From contig JAJHOH010000001.1 in the NCBI GenBank assembly GCA_021651055.1, forward strand, positions 930,001 to 994,000: 64,000 nt of DNA. The letters run 5' to 3'. The position numbers and the translations under genes are program-made. The DNA comes from Candidatus Manganitrophus morganii. Lineage in GTDB: Bacteria; Nitrospirota; Nitrospiria; SBBL01; Manganitrophaceae. The notes beneath the pieces are model-generated. The model searched no databases. It worked only from the letters and a program-made list of their open reading frames with translations, and was not told the origin of the DNA. Shown here piece by piece: positions 16,947 through 26,422 of this stretch (its first letter is position 1; each line of letters opens with the position of its first letter).

Positions 16947-17276
16947 ATGATCCGAATCATTCATACAGCCACCTTTGCCGTAGGACTCGCGATCGTATTA
17001 TTCAGGACGGCTTTTTCTTATTCGGCCGGTTTAGACGATCCCTTGTTCGAGTTAAAGTTCCGAGGCGACGGCTCGGTTGTCGACCGTCAGCCGGGTCGAT
17101 TTTCATCAGAGATGAAACGGCGGGGTGATCATTCGAGCGGCGACAGATCGGACGACCGGGACCTTGAAGAGGATCGGAGGCGGTCCCGTCGAAACAGAGG
17201 GCGCGACGATCGGGGAATCTTGACCCGAGATAATGATCCTCGCGATGATGATCGCGGTCGAGAAGATCATCGCTGA
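16947..17276 (+). CDS. Small exported Asp/Arg-rich protein
   Basis: A 109-residue protein with a TAGGAG site about eight bases before the ATG. Residues 1-27 form a signal peptide (TATFAVGLAIVLF). After about residue 55 the sequence is almost entirely Asp, Arg, Glu and Gly (for example DRSDDRDLEEDRRRSRRNRG), so it is disordered and mixed-charge. No family recognised. It is the first gene after a sigma-54 promoter and a tandem enhancer, so it is probably a target of one of the two NtrC-type regulators in the block. A mineral- or metal-binding role is conceivable from composition but unsupported. Confidence 0.65.
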   Translation: MIRIIHTATFAVGLAIVLFRTAFSYSAGLDDPLFELKFRGDGSVVDRQPGRFSSEMKRRGDHSSGDRSDDRDLEEDRRRSRRNRGRDDRGILTRDNDPRDDDRGREDHR

Positions 17277-17337
17277 TCGGATCGCGGCATCGAATCGCCG
17301 TCGTCGAAGGTCCGATTGAACTTAGGAGGGGTTGAGA

Positions 17338-17529
17338 ATGCAGACACTGATCATGATTTTCGTGACGGTCTTTCTGGCCGAATTAGAGAATAAGACACAA
17401 CTCGCGACGATTCTCTATGCGGCCGATCAGAATGCAAACAAAACCGCGATTTTCATCGCCGCGGCGGGAGCGCTCGTACTCAGCACCGGCACTGGATGGT
17501 GTCGCTTATCCACCCACAATGGGGCCTGA
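17338..17529 (+). pseudogene. Truncated TMEM165/GDT1 (UPF0016)-family cation exporter
   Basis: The start has a perfect AGGAGG site eight bases ahead. Residues 1-50 match the N-terminal helix pair of the TMEM165/GDT1 family, whose bacterial members export Mn2+ or Ca2+: MQTLIMIFVTVFLAELENKT, then LATILYAADQN. Family members run to about 100 or 200 residues with an E-x-G-D-K-T motif; here the motif is ELENKT and the similarity stops at about residue 50, with a stop at residue 64. Other frames downstream do not resume it. It is most simply a decayed fragment. Confidence 0.65.
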
Positions 17530-17742
17530 ACGCCGAGCGTGTGAACATCATTACCACTTCACATTCGGTCGACCTTTCTCTGAGGAGAGATTGTTCCGGA
17601 TCAATCCGATGCCGTTCGAAGAAGCGGTCTTCCTCACCACGATGGAATAAGGCGCATCTCAACCAGATCGAATGAACATATTCGATCGGCAGTGAAGTTT
17701 CTGGAGCTGGAAAGGCAAGATTTAAAAGACTGGATTCAGCCC

Positions 17743-18417
17743 CTATGGGGCGGAGGAGAACTGCTTTAACCGTGTAAGATGTTCCTCGGCCTCTTCTCTC
17801 CATTGAGGATCCCGCTGCTGGCCTAGAAATCGCTCAAGCAACGCCACGGCTTCCTTTCCCTTTCCTTCCTGATCATAGAGCAAGGCGAGGTTGTAGAGGG
17901 CACGCGGCTGATTCGGATGTGCGTGGAGGACTGCTTCATAAATCTCTTTTGCCTTTGTGGTCTCTCCCCGTTCGATATACAGATGGGCAAGGTTTAATCG
18001 GGTGGGAAGGTGACCTGGGTCGATTTCCAAGGCCTTCTGATAGGCATTGAACTCCTCGTCGAGGAGACCTTTGAAATTATAGACTAATGCAATGTTGTAA
18101 TAAGCCCGGACATACCGGGGATCGGCGGCGAGAACCTTCTGAAATTCCAGAAAGGCGAGATCATACTGCGCGCTCCGAAGATAGGAGACCCCGAGATCGT
18201 TTCTGGCGCGGAGATCGTCCGGGTGGTCTTTCAAATGTTCCAGGTAAAAGCGAGCCGCCTCGGCATGATCTTCCCATACGGTCGCCTCCAGTCCCCGCGT
18301 ATGTAGACTGGAAGCGCACGAGGCGAGAACCATACATGAGCAAAACAAAGCGGCGGCTTTGCATCTCCCGGAAAAGAGTCCGAATCGTAATATTGTTCGA
18401 AGCACGCGCTGAAACAT
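17743..18417 (-). CDS. TPR-repeat lipoprotein
   Basis: The N-terminal signal peptide ends in lipobox VLASC, so it should be attached to a membrane. From about residue 45 there are four to five tetratricopeptide repeats with the usual pattern (ARNDLGVSYLRSAQYDLAFL; AYYNIALVYNFKGLLDEEF; TRLNLAHLYIERGETTKA; ALYNLALLYDQEGKGKEAV). Such proteins scaffold complexes. It is the last gene of a five-gene minus-strand operon that begins at 23046; 11 bases separate it from the coiled-coil gene upstream. Partner unknown. Confidence 0.85.
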   Translation of the reverse strand: MFQRVLRTILRFGLFSGRCKAAALFCSCMVLASCASSLHTRGLEATVWEDHAEAARFYLEHLKDHPDDLRARNDLGVSYLRSAQYDLAFLEFQKVLAADPRYVRAYYNIALVYNFKGLLDEEFNAYQKALEIDPGHLPTRLNLAHLYIERGETTKAKEIYEAVLHAHPNQPRALYNLALLYDQEGKGKEAVALLERFLGQQRDPQWREEAEEHLTRLKQFSSAP

Positions 18418-18428
18418 CTTCTTCGCCT

Positions 18429-19322
18429 TTACTTTAGACGATCTTCTTCCCGTTTCGATTTCTCTAACATCTCGTCCGATAGCGTGAATAAAGCCCCCAC
18501 CCGCTCCTTATAACGCTCCACCGCCTCATCGAGGACCGCCAGGCCCTCTTCCAGAGCTCGAATCTGGTGATCGATCGGCTCTTTTTCAATTCCTCTGGGG
18601 AATCCCTGCACCCGCGCCAGGGTCTGTTTGATCTTGAGCTCCTCCCAAAGAACCCGTCTCTCTTCTTCTATTTCTTTTCTTTTTTTATCGAGTGTTTCTG
18701 CATCATTTCGAAGTAAAACCGCCATCTCCCTCATCTCGATCAGGGAGGCTTCCTCCATGTCGGGCAGCTCAATTTTCGGAAGCGCGGTGAGATGAAGCGA
18801 TCGGGGCCGCCGCAGATTCTCTCTCATTTGCATTTTAGCCAGCATCGAGCGATGAATTTCGTCGGCCCGCTCCTCCTCCCCCCGTCGCACGGATGCTTCC
18901 GCCTCGCGAAGAAGCGACGCGATCTCCTCTCCGATCAGATCGTAGAGAAGCTGGGCCTTTTTCTCCCGCTCGGATTGGAGCGTCTGCTCCAATTTCTTTA
19001 ACTCTCGCCGGTCGAGGAGCATTTCCCTCAAGCGGGAGAGAAGCGCTTCGAGCCGGATCTGATCGAGAACGCCGGCTCTCCTTTGCGACTTGAGCGCCCG
19101 CACTTCACGAGAGATCTCCTCCGATTGCCGCGCCGATCGATCGAGATGATTCAACACCTGCTGGAACGTCGTATCGAGGGCGCGGATCTCCGAGATGAGC
19201 GCGTCGGATCGCTCCGCCGCGGCGGAATCTCCGACGGAGATCGTCATGCTCGCCCATATAAGACCAAAAAGAACGCCGCACCGCAGAAGTCCATGAATGG
19301 CTCCGCTAATCCAACAGCCCAT
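18429..19322 (-). CDS. Membrane-anchored or exported coiled-coil protein
   Basis: The ATG at 19322 overlaps the end of the NtrC-type regulator by 17 bases, indicating coupled translation. Residues 10-35 are hydrophobic (HGLLRCGVLFGLIWAS), acting as signal or anchor, ending near SAAAE. The remaining 260 residues are almost wholly charged heptad-like helix (SEREKKAQLLYDLIGEE; RKEIEEERRVLWEELKIK). No domain name can be given. Its place in the operon with a histidine kinase and a regulator suggests that it takes part in periplasmic sensing or in the response; that is inference. Confidence 0.75.
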   Translation of the reverse strand: MGCWISGAIHGLLRCGVLFGLIWASMTISVGDSAAAERSDALISEIRALDTTFQQVLNHLDRSARQSEEISREVRALKSQRRAGVLDQIRLEALLSRLREMLLDRRELKKLEQTLQSEREKKAQLLYDLIGEEIASLLREAEASVRRGEEERADEIHRSMLAKMQMRENLRRPRSLHLTALPKIELPDMEEASLIEMREMAVLLRNDAETLDKKRKEIEEERRVLWEELKIKQTLARVQGFPRGIEKEPIDHQIRALEEGLAVLDEAVERYKERVGALFTLSDEMLEKSKREEDRLK

Positions 19323-20658
19323 ACTTGCGCATCTTGTACTGGAGCGAGCTGCGGTGCAGGCGGAGCATCCTGGCCGCCTGTGTCTGATTTCCCGCCGTCT
19401 CCTCCAGTGTCTTCTTGATGATGTCACGCTCTAGCATCTCCAAGCGCTCGGTCAGGCCCAATTCGGCCCCCTCCCCGTTCGATTCCGTCGGCGTTGAAAC
19501 CAGCTGGAGTTCCGGGGGAAGATCGCCTGCTCGAATGACCTCCCCCTCCGAAAGAACGGCGGCCCGTTCGATGACGTTCTCCAGCTCCCGCACGTTCCCG
19601 GGCCATGGATAGAGGGACAGCAGATCGAGGGCTTCCGGGGCGATTTCGAGCTTCTTATGAAGCTCACGACTAAACTTTTGCAAGAAGTAAGCCGTCAGTT
19701 CCGGTATATCTCCGTGCCGTTCTTTCAACGGGGGGAGATGGATTTCAATCACCCTGATTCGATAATAAAGGTCTTCCCGGAAGCGGTGCGCTTGAATTTC
19801 ATCTTTTAAATCGCGGTTCGTCGCGGCGATCAAACGCACATCGACCCGGATGGTTTTTGTTCCCCCCACCCGCTGAATTTCCCGCTCCTGTAAAAACCGC
19901 AGGAGCTTGACCTGAAGGGAGAGGGGAAGCTCGCCGATCTCGTCGAGAAATAAGGTCCCCCCCTCGGCCAACTCCAGCCACCCTTTCTTCTGGGCCGTGG
20001 CTCCCGTAAACGCCCCCTTCTCATATCCGAAGAGCTCGCTTTCCAGGAGATTCTCGGGGATCGCCCCGCAATTAACCGCGATGAACGGGCCGGCATGATG
20101 TGCGCTCATCCGGTGCGTCTCTCTGGCGACCAGCTCTTTTCCTGTTCCGGTCTCTCCGAGGACCAACACAGGGGAGGGGTAGGGAGCGACCTTTTCAATG
20201 AGCCGATAGACTTGCTGCATCCGCTCCGAGCGGCCGACCATCCGTCCGACGGTGTGATTGAGTATTTCTTTCAGGTACCGGTTCTCCGTCAGCAGTCTTC
20301 GTTGTTCCAGCGCCTTCTCCACCCGTGCTTCGATTTCCGTCAGTGAAAATGGCTTGAGGATGTAGTCGAACGCCCCTTGGCGCATCGCTTCCACCGCGGT
20401 CTCCACCGTTCCGAACGCCGTGACCAGCAACACCGGGGTCTGGGGCGACCGTTTTTTGACCTCGCACAGGACCTGGAGTCCGCCGACCTCCCCCATCTGA
20501 AGATCGGTAATCACCAGATCAACCTCCGTCTCGTTGAAGCGCTCCAGCGCCTCCGCGCCGCTCCCCGCTTCGATGACTTCATGTCCTTTTTCAGAGAAAA
20601 GACGGACCAACGACCGCCGCATCGCCTCTTTGTCTTCCGCAATCAACATCCGAATCAT
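19306..20658 (-). CDS. Sigma-54-dependent response regulator, NtrC/ZraR type
   Basis: Three domains in order: receiver (1-120, phospho-acceptor in [18 protein letters not shown]), AAA+ ATPase (about 140-380, Walker A GETGTGKE, sigma-54 contact loop GAFTGA, Walker [10 protein letters not shown]), and Fis-type helix-turn-helix (last 40 residues, [20 protein letters not shown]). Phosphorylated, it should drive open-complex formation by RNA polymerase-sigma-54. GGAG lies seven bases before the ATG and the kinase gene stops 11 bases upstream, so the two form a pair. It is a leading candidate to bind the tandem GGGG-N6-CCCC enhancers in this block. Confidence 0.93.
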   Translation of the reverse strand: MIRMLIAEDKEAMRRSLVRLFSEKGHEVIEAGSGAEALERFNETEVDLVITDLQMGEVGGLQVLCEVKKRSPQTPVLLVTAFGTVETAVEAMRQGAFDYILKPFSLTEIEARVEKALEQRRLLTENRYLKEILNHTVGRMVGRSERMQQVYRLIEKVAPYPSPVLVLGETGTGKELVARETHRMSAHHAGPFIAVNCGAIPENLLESELFGYEKGAFTGATAQKKGWLELAEGGTLFLDEIGELPLSLQVKLLRFLQEREIQRVGGTKTIRVDVRLIAATNRDLKDEIQAHRFREDLYYRIRVIEIHLPPLKERHGDIPELTAYFLQKFSRELHKKLEIAPEALDLLSLYPWPGNVRELENVIERAAVLSEGEVIRAGDLPPELQLVSTPTESNGEGAELGLTERLEMLERDIIKKTLEETAGNQTQAARMLRLHRSSLQYKMRKYGLLD

Positions 20659-20669
20659 CGTTCACTCCG

Positions 20670-22628
20670 CTATGAAATCAGGGTGGGTGTTTCTATCGGT
20701 TCCTGCAGAGGGATTTGAACGATGAAGGTCGTCCCCTTCCCTTCGCCGGTTTCAAAGCTCAGGCTTCCGCCGTGCCCGCGGATGATCCGCTCTGAAATCG
20801 CGAGGCCCAGCCCCGTTCCCCCCTGCTTTGTCGTAAAAAAAGGACGAAAGACTTTATCCCGGTGCGCCGATGAAATCCCGGGGCCGGTATCCGAGACGCG
20901 CAGCACGAGATGCCGATGTACAATTTCGGCATCAATGCCGAGCTCCCCCTCTTCCCCCATCGCCTGGAATGCGTTCTGGATTAAATTAAGGAGGACCCGC
21001 CGGAACTCAATCGGATCGACCGGCACTTCGGGGAAGGAAGGGGGAATGTTATTCCGGACGGCGACCCGCTCCGGCCTTCCGGACGGCGCGGCCAGCGAGA
21101 GGGCCGCATCGACAATCTCCCGAAGATCGCTCTTTTCAATACGAAGCAGCGGCATTCGCGCATAAATCAGAAATTCGGTGACGAAGCGGTTCAGATGCCT
21201 GATCTCGGCGACCAGATCCCGGCTCAATTCCTCAAGGTCTCCCTCACCGGACGGAACATGGTCTTGCTCATCGCGACCCGCCATCCCCTTCACCTTTCGG
21301 CTGAGCAGCTCGCCGAGCGCCTGAATCGCGGCGAGCGGGTTTCGGATCTCATGCGCCATCCCCGCCGAGAGCTCGCCGAGAATCGCCATCTGCCGCTTTA
21401 ACGCGATCTCCTCTTGCAGGTTTTTCACCTCCGTGAGATCGGCAAAAACCGCGGTGGCGCCGATTTCTCTTCCTCCCCCATTTTTAATCGGCGAAGCCAT
21501 CGCACCGATCCAACGTTTCCCCCCGGATGGATCTTCGACCGGGGATTCTTCCCAGGCCGCCTCCCTTCCGGTGGTCACCGCGGTCATGATGATTTTCTCC
21601 AAAGGAGCGCAGACGCCGAGGGCCTCCTGAACCGGCCGATCAAGCAGGCTCGATGAGGAGAGGCCGAGTATCTTCTCGGCGGCCGGATTACACGAAGTGA
21701 TCTCTCCTTTCAGGTTCACCCCCAAGACCCCGCTCGGGATGCTTTTCAGGAGTGTTTGGCTGTATCCTTCAAGGACCTCCGCGCGGGTCCGTTCTTCGTC
21801 GTACATTCGACGGAGCAATGCGTCTTTTGTCCGGATCTGATCAATCATCCGGTTAAAATGTTTTCCGAGGTCGCCCAGCTCGTCGTTTCGATTTAAATCG
21901 ACCCTCGGGTAGCCCTCCTCATTTCCAAGCTCCTCGGTCGCGGAAGTCAGCGTCTGTATCGGACGGATGATCGATTGGGAGATCAGAAAACTGATCAGGA
22001 GGATCAAACCTCCGCTGGCAAGGGTGATTCCGATGAACTGGCGGCGGACCCGATCCATGATCTGCATGAAATCGACCCCCACTTCGACCCCGACTCCCGC
22101 AATGATCGCTCCCTGTTCATCCTTGAAGGGGGCATAACCGGCTTTATAAAACCGCCCGTCTCGTCCCCGGTAGAGAATGGACGAGACCGCCTGTCCGCGC
22201 CATACCTGACCAAGCTCATAGGCGTCGATCTGGAGGAGCAGATCCTCTTCTCCGATCGCTTGCGTTCCATCTAAATCGACGATGACCCTGTTTTGACGAT
22301 TAAAAAGATGGATGTCTTTCACCTGAGCGGCCTCTCGAATCTTTTCCAGTTCCCCCAGGATCAGCCGATAAAGAGAGGTGTCTTCATCCCCGGGCTGAAT
22401 TCTCAAAATGAAAGCGGGATTCACCGTTCTCGAAGTCAAATCAGCCACCCCGATCAAGCGTCGGGACAATTCCGCGTCGAGTGCCTCGCTTGCAGAGGAG
22501 AAGAAAAGCCATCCGCTGAGGGAGAAAACGAGCACGATTAAAAAAATATAAGGGATGATGAACTTAAAAAAGAGCCGGCTGCGGAAAATCGGCCGCTTCA
22601 TCTGAACAATTCGGGAAAGCTCCGGCAT
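20670..22628 (-). CDS. Membrane sensor histidine kinase
   Basis: Two transmembrane segments (about residues 20-45 and 205-225) bracket a periplasmic sensor of about 160 residues resembling a single-Cache/double-Cache fold. HAMP, PAS (residues about 310-420), HisKA with the phospho-acceptor in SAGMAHEIRNPLAAIQ, and HATPase with DTGPGIS and GGTGLGLAIS follow. It probably phosphorylates the NtrC-type regulator encoded next. An alternative ATG nine codons downstream is possible. The periplasmic ligand is unknown. Confidence 0.92.
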   Translation of the reverse strand: MPELSRIVQMKRPIFRSRLFFKFIIPYIFLIVLVFSLSGWLFFSSASEALDAELSRRLIGVADLTSRTVNPAFILRIQPGDEDTSLYRLILGELEKIREAAQVKDIHLFNRQNRVIVDLDGTQAIGEEDLLLQIDAYELGQVWRGQAVSSILYRGRDGRFYKAGYAPFKDEQGAIIAGVGVEVGVDFMQIMDRVRRQFIGITLASGGLILLISFLISQSIIRPIQTLTSATEELGNEEGYPRVDLNRNDELGDLGKHFNRMIDQIRTKDALLRRMYDEERTRAEVLEGYSQTLLKSIPSGVLGVNLKGEITSCNPAAEKILGLSSSSLLDRPVQEALGVCAPLEKIIMTAVTTGREAAWEESPVEDPSGGKRWIGAMASPIKNGGGREIGATAVFADLTEVKNLQEEIALKRQMAILGELSAGMAHEIRNPLAAIQALGELLSRKVKGMAGRDEQDHVPSGEGDLEELSRDLVAEIRHLNRFVTEFLIYARMPLLRIEKSDLREIVDAALSLAAPSGRPERVAVRNNIPPSFPEVPVDPIEFRRVLLNLIQNAFQAMGEEGELGIDAEIVHRHLVLRVSDTGPGISSAHRDKVFRPFFTTKQGGTGLGLAISERIIRGHGGSLSFETGEGKGTTFIVQIPLQEPIETPTLIS

Positions 22629-22653
22629 CTTCGGCCCGCAATAAAAGTGTTTG

Positions 22654-23046
22654 TCATTGTTTGCTTTCCGGTTGTTGGGGATGTTTTTTTTCTTCGATGC
22701 TCCGGATCTTGGCTTTTAATACGTGAAGCGCAATCGGCTTTGCTAGAAATGCCGCTGCGCCCCATTTGATTGCCCTGTCTTGTATCTCCGGAGCGTCCCG
22801 CGCCGTCATCACAATTGCTGAAAGTCGCGGGTGGATTTCTCGTATCTCTTTCAATAGCTCAAGGCCGTTGTAATCGGGTAAGCCTACATCCAAAATAAGA
22901 AAGTCGATTGAAGAAACATCTAATATTCGCCAGGCGTCCGCTCCACTACTCGCTTCCATCACTTCATACCCTTCGCGGCGAAGGCTGATTGCGATGTTTT
23001 TCTGCAGAACCGGTTCATCCTCGACAATTAAGATTTTATTTTTCAA
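22654..23046 (-). CDS. Single-domain response regulator (REC)
   Basis: A stand-alone receiver of about 130 residues: KNKILIVEDEP at the N-terminus, acceptor aspartate in FLILDVGLPDYNG, and the conserved threonine/lysine in VMTARD and AFLAKPI. The start is placed at TTG 23046 because receivers begin just before this segment and because the sigma-54 site at 23108-23121 puts the transcript start near 23097, ruling out the upstream in-frame ATG at 23154. GGGAG lies 12 bases ahead. It is the first gene of the five-gene operon and may relay phosphate between kinases. Confidence 0.8.
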   Translation of the reverse strand: MKNKILIVEDEPVLQKNIAISLRREGYEVMEASSGADAWRILDVSSIDFLILDVGLPDYNGLELLKEIREIHPRLSAIVMTARDAPEIQDRAIKWGAAAFLAKPIALHVLKAKIRSIEEKKHPQQPESKQ

Positions 23047-23107
23047 GATGATGTTTCTCTCCCTCACTATCCCGAGATTCAATGCCCTTTCAGCGCTACA
23101 GCGAAGG

Positions 23108-23121
23108 GCAAATATAATGCC
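23108..23121 (-). promoter_or_regulatory. Sigma-54 promoter of the five-gene signalling operon
   Basis: Minus-strand TCGGCATTATATTTGCC has GG and GC exactly 12 bases apart. The predicted start is near 23097. It is divergent from the promoter at 23361 with the tandem enhancer between them. Confidence 0.65.
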
Positions 23122-23224
23122 GAAGCGCCGGACGAGGAATATTGATGTATTCACTCGTAAACACGCAGAAAAATAATCGTTTACTTTTAGTCGTCAGAAT
23201 TGTTCCGGGTCAATTCACCCACGA

Positions 23225-23262
23225 TGGGGGATTTGCCCCACGACTTGGGGGAAATGTCCCAA
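23225..23262. promoter_or_regulatory. Tandem enhancer element, copy 2
   Basis: TGGGGGATTTGCCCCA (23225-23240) and TTGGGGGAAATGTCCCAA (23245-23262), repeating with a 21-bp period, two helical turns. It lies between divergent sigma-54 promoters, roughly 110-150 bases from each -12 element, so one activator could serve both operons. Confidence 0.7.
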
Positions 23263-23360
23263 TGGTCGATCAACAACAAATCCGGGTGTTACCTTCAGGT
23301 TGAATGCGAACTACCATAATTGCGATGAATCGATGACCGCGGGAAAAGTCGATCGTGTTT

Positions 23361-23374
23361 GGAACATAAATTGC
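23361..23374 (+). promoter_or_regulatory. Sigma-54 promoter of the second kinase/regulator pair
   Basis: TTTGGAACATAAATTGCT: GG at 23361 and GC at 23373, spacing 12, with the canonical TTGCT at -12. The predicted start near 23385 leaves a leader of about 95 bases before the ATG. Confidence 0.7.
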
Positions 23375-23481
23375 TATTCTGACGTTCTTAAGCGCATTGA
23401 CTCATTGCCGGCAATGGGCTAGATTAATCGAAGATTTTGAAGTAACTCGAATCTATTTCTTCTACCAGCGATTTAAGTCTA

Positions 23482-24828
23482 ATGGCGATTAAAAAAAAAC
23501 GTTCATTTAATCTGCTCCGCCGGTTCGCGCTTCTGAGTTTCCTCTCCATCGGACTGATCACAGCCGTCTCTTCTTTTCTCCTCTCGAACTTTCTTACGCA
23601 CAACATGCTCCAGCGCGACGCCGTCGTAACGATGGAGTTTGTCCAGACCATCGCGCAAGCGGAGAACACACGGAGCTATTTCGAGACGGATGATCCCGGA
23701 AAAACGAAAACCGTTTTCGAGGCCTTCTTCAAGCAGATTGCGACCATGCCGGAGGTGGTCCGAGCGAATGTTTACAACAGCAACGGATCGATTCTCTGGT
23801 CGGATGACGATCGCTTCATCGGCCATCGTTTCAGCCCCAACCCCCAATTGGAGACGGCGCTTTCGGGAAAACTGGCCGTCACGAGCGGGACTTCCGGGAA
23901 ATCATCAAAACCGGAGCACGTTTTCGATCAGGAGGTTCCCTTTTTCGCCGAGATTTATATCCCTATTTGGAACATCAGGGAGAACAAAGTCGTCGGCGTG
24001 GTAGAAGTTTACAAAGTTCCGCTCACCCTCTTTCATGCCATCAAACAGGGAAACCGGCTGGTCTGGTTGAGCGCCGGTTTAGGAGGCCTCTTTCTCTATG
24101 CCTCTCTTTTTTGGATCGTCCGCCGCGCGGCGCAAGTCATTCGGCGTCAGCAGGAGCAGCTCGTCGAATCCGAAACGATGGCCGCCATCGGAGAGATGGC
24201 TTCGGCCGTGGCCCACGGCATCCGGAATCCGCTCGCCTCCATCCGCTCCTCCGCGGAGGTGGCGCTGGAAGAGAGCCCCCCCTTTCGCGCCACCGCCGAG
24301 GAGATCATTCATGAGACAGACCGCATTGAGGATTGGATCCGAGAACTGCTCGTCTATTCCAAGCCGCCGAGCGGAAATCCCGCCTCCATTCAAATCAACG
24401 GCCTGATCCAATCGACGCTCGACTCCCTTGATCGGGAGATAAAAAAAAGGAACGTGAAGCTGACGCAAAAGCTGGATCCGTCTTCTCACCTCGTCCATGC
24501 GGATGAGGGATTGATGCGCCACGTCATCATCAGCCTGATCGCCAATTCACTCGATGCTATGCCGGACGGGGGGGAGCTGACCGTGTCGAGCCGAATCGAG
24601 AAAAGTGACGGCCGGGTGGAGGTCGTGATTAAAGATACCGGGTGCGGCATCCCGATCGAGCAGATGGGCAAGATTTTTAAGCCCTTTTATACGACGAAAT
24701 CAAAGGGGATGGGGGTTGGACTCTCACTGGCCAAACGGATCATCGAGCGGCACGGCGGAACCCTGCGGCTGGAAAGCGAAGCGGCGGTTGGAACCACGGT
24801 TTTTATGCACATTCCATTAGCGGGGTAG
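23482..24828 (+). CDS. Membrane sensor histidine kinase, NtrB-like core
   Basis: Transmembrane helices at about 17-37 and 195-215 flank a periplasmic sensor of about 150 residues. HisKA carries its phospho-acceptor in VAHGIRNPLASIRSS and the ATPase domain has DTGCGIP and GMGVGLSLAKR. There is no HAMP, PAS or GAF domain that I can see. The ATG has no clear ribosome site, but the helix that follows begins where expected. The gene is four bases upstream of a matching NtrC-type regulator, so they form a cognate pair, and it is divergent from another kinase operon with a shared enhancer. The signal is unknown. Confidence 0.92.
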   Translation: MAIKKKRSFNLLRRFALLSFLSIGLITAVSSFLLSNFLTHNMLQRDAVVTMEFVQTIAQAENTRSYFETDDPGKTKTVFEAFFKQIATMPEVVRANVYNSNGSILWSDDDRFIGHRFSPNPQLETALSGKLAVTSGTSGKSSKPEHVFDQEVPFFAEIYIPIWNIRENKVVGVVEVYKVPLTLFHAIKQGNRLVWLSAGLGGLFLYASLFWIVRRAAQVIRRQQEQLVESETMAAIGEMASAVAHGIRNPLASIRSSAEVALEESPPFRATAEEIIHETDRIEDWIRELLVYSKPPSGNPASIQINGLIQSTLDSLDREIKKRNVKLTQKLDPSSHLVHADEGLMRHVIISLIANSLDAMPDGGELTVSSRIEKSDGRVEVVIKDTGCGIPIEQMGKIFKPFYTTKSKGMGVGLSLAKRIIERHGGTLRLESEAAVGTTVFMHIPLAG

Positions 24829-24832
24829 ATCG

Positions 24833-26245
24833 ATGTCGTACGCTACGCTCATCATTGAAGATGAAACGACGCTGGCAAAAAACATGAAGACGTATCTGGA
24901 ACGCTATGGATACGAGGTCCGAATCGCCCAGAGCGCCGAGGAAGGATTCCAGCAGCTCGATTCGTTTAAGCCGGACGTCATCTTACTCGATCTACAGCTG
25001 CCGGGAATGAGCGGCCTTGACGCCCTCGCTCGGATAAAGGAGCGTGACGCGCAGGTGAAGATCGTCATCATCACTGCACATGGGAACATTGAAACGGCAG
25101 TCGACGCGATGAAGGCCGGCGCTTATGACTTTATGAATAAACCGCTGGTCCTCGCAAAACTGAAGGTCCTCCTCGACAAAGCGGTCGGCCAGTCCAAGCT
25201 GGAAGGGACCCTCTCTTATTACAGAGAAAAAGAAGCGGGTGAAAGCGCCCTTTCCGCCCTGATTGGAGAGTCGCCCCCCATGCGCTCCTTGAAACATCAG
25301 ATCGAGCAAATCATCGATTCGGAGCGGAAGCTGACGGAAGGAGATCCGCCGGCGGTTCTGATCACCGGTGAGACCGGCACGGGAAAAGAGCTGGCGGCCC
25401 GGGCGCTTCATTATAACGGTCCGCGAAAAAACGGCCCTTTCATCGAAATTAATTGCGCCTCGATCCCGACTCAGCTTCTGGAGGCCGAGCTCTTCGGTTA
25501 TGAGCGAGGCGCCTTCACCGACGCGAAAGAGAAGAAGATCGGCCTTTTCCAGGCGGCGGAAGGAGGAACCCTCTTTTTAGATGAGATCGGGGAAATTGAA
25601 ATTTCCCTTCAAGCCAAATTGCTCAAAGCGCTTGAAGACAAAGTGATCCGCCGCATCGGGAATATTCGAGAACAGAAGGTCGACGTCCGCATCGTCACCG
25701 CGACAAATCAATCACTGGAAGAAGCCGTCCGCCAAGGACGATTCCGCTCCGACCTTTTTTTTCGCCTTCGGATTATCAACCTGGAGCTTCCTCCCCTCCG
25801 CAGCCGCGGAAATGACATCCTGCTTCTTGCGGATCATTTTTTAAAGATTCAATCGCGGCGCTATGGGAAACAAGGAATGCGCTTTAGCTCCGAAGCGGAA
25901 AAAGTGCTTCTCAATTATTCCTGGCCCGGCAACGTCAGAGAACTTCGGAACATGATTGAACAGACTGTCCTCCTCTCCCGTGACAGCGTGATCGCACCGG
26001 AGCAGCTCTCGCTCCTTACCGGTTTTATCAAAATGAATCAGGTCGACCGGCAAAAGGAGAATATGGACCGTTTCTCCCTTCCTCTCCAGGGCATTTCGTT
26101 GGAAAAGGTGGAGCGCGACTTTGTCCTTCAGGCTCTTGAGCAGACCTCCTGGAATGTCACACAGGCAGCGAAGCTCCTGGGACTGACCCGCGATACGCTC
26201 CGATACCGGATGGATAAGTATAAACTCGAGCCCTCTTCTTCTTAA
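24833..26245 (+). CDS. Sigma-54-dependent response regulator, NtrC type
   Basis: Receiver (1-120, acceptor in DVILLDLQLPGMSG), AAA+ (about 145-385, Walker A GETGTGKE, Walker [10 protein letters not shown]), and C-terminal Fis-type HTH (NVTQAAKLLGLTRDTLRYRM). The sigma-54 contact loop reads GAFTDA in place of GAFTGA; this variant occurs in other working activators, so it need not mean loss of function. The central domain has an insertion of about ten residues before Walker A (SERKLTEGDPPA). It starts four bases after the kinase gene and is probably its target. It is the other candidate for binding the GGGG-N6-CCCC enhancers. Confidence 0.92.
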   Translation: MSYATLIIEDETTLAKNMKTYLERYGYEVRIAQSAEEGFQQLDSFKPDVILLDLQLPGMSGLDALARIKERDAQVKIVIITAHGNIETAVDAMKAGAYDFMNKPLVLAKLKVLLDKAVGQSKLEGTLSYYREKEAGESALSALIGESPPMRSLKHQIEQIIDSERKLTEGDPPAVLITGETGTGKELAARALHYNGPRKNGPFIEINCASIPTQLLEAELFGYERGAFTDAKEKKIGLFQAAEGGTLFLDEIGEIEISLQAKLLKALEDKVIRRIGNIREQKVDVRIVTATNQSLEEAVRQGRFRSDLFFRLRIINLELPPLRSRGNDILLLADHFLKIQSRRYGKQGMRFSSEAEKVLLNYSWPGNVRELRNMIEQTVLLSRDSVIAPEQLSLLTGFIKMNQVDRQKENMDRFSLPLQGISLEKVERDFVLQALEQTSWNVTQAAKLLGLTRDTLRYRMDKYKLEPSSS

Positions 26246-26422
26246 TAGAACTCCGGTCCAGATCTGAGCGGAACCGGCACGAACCGCCTTGATTCTTTCG
26301 CTGAAAGATTTACCCGTCCACCTGCCCGCACCCCTTGCATCAATGAAATGGCTCAGCCGCCTAAAATTCCTCGTCGACGGATGGATTTTAGGCAGTATCG
26401 ACGCACACAACATTCCTGTGAA

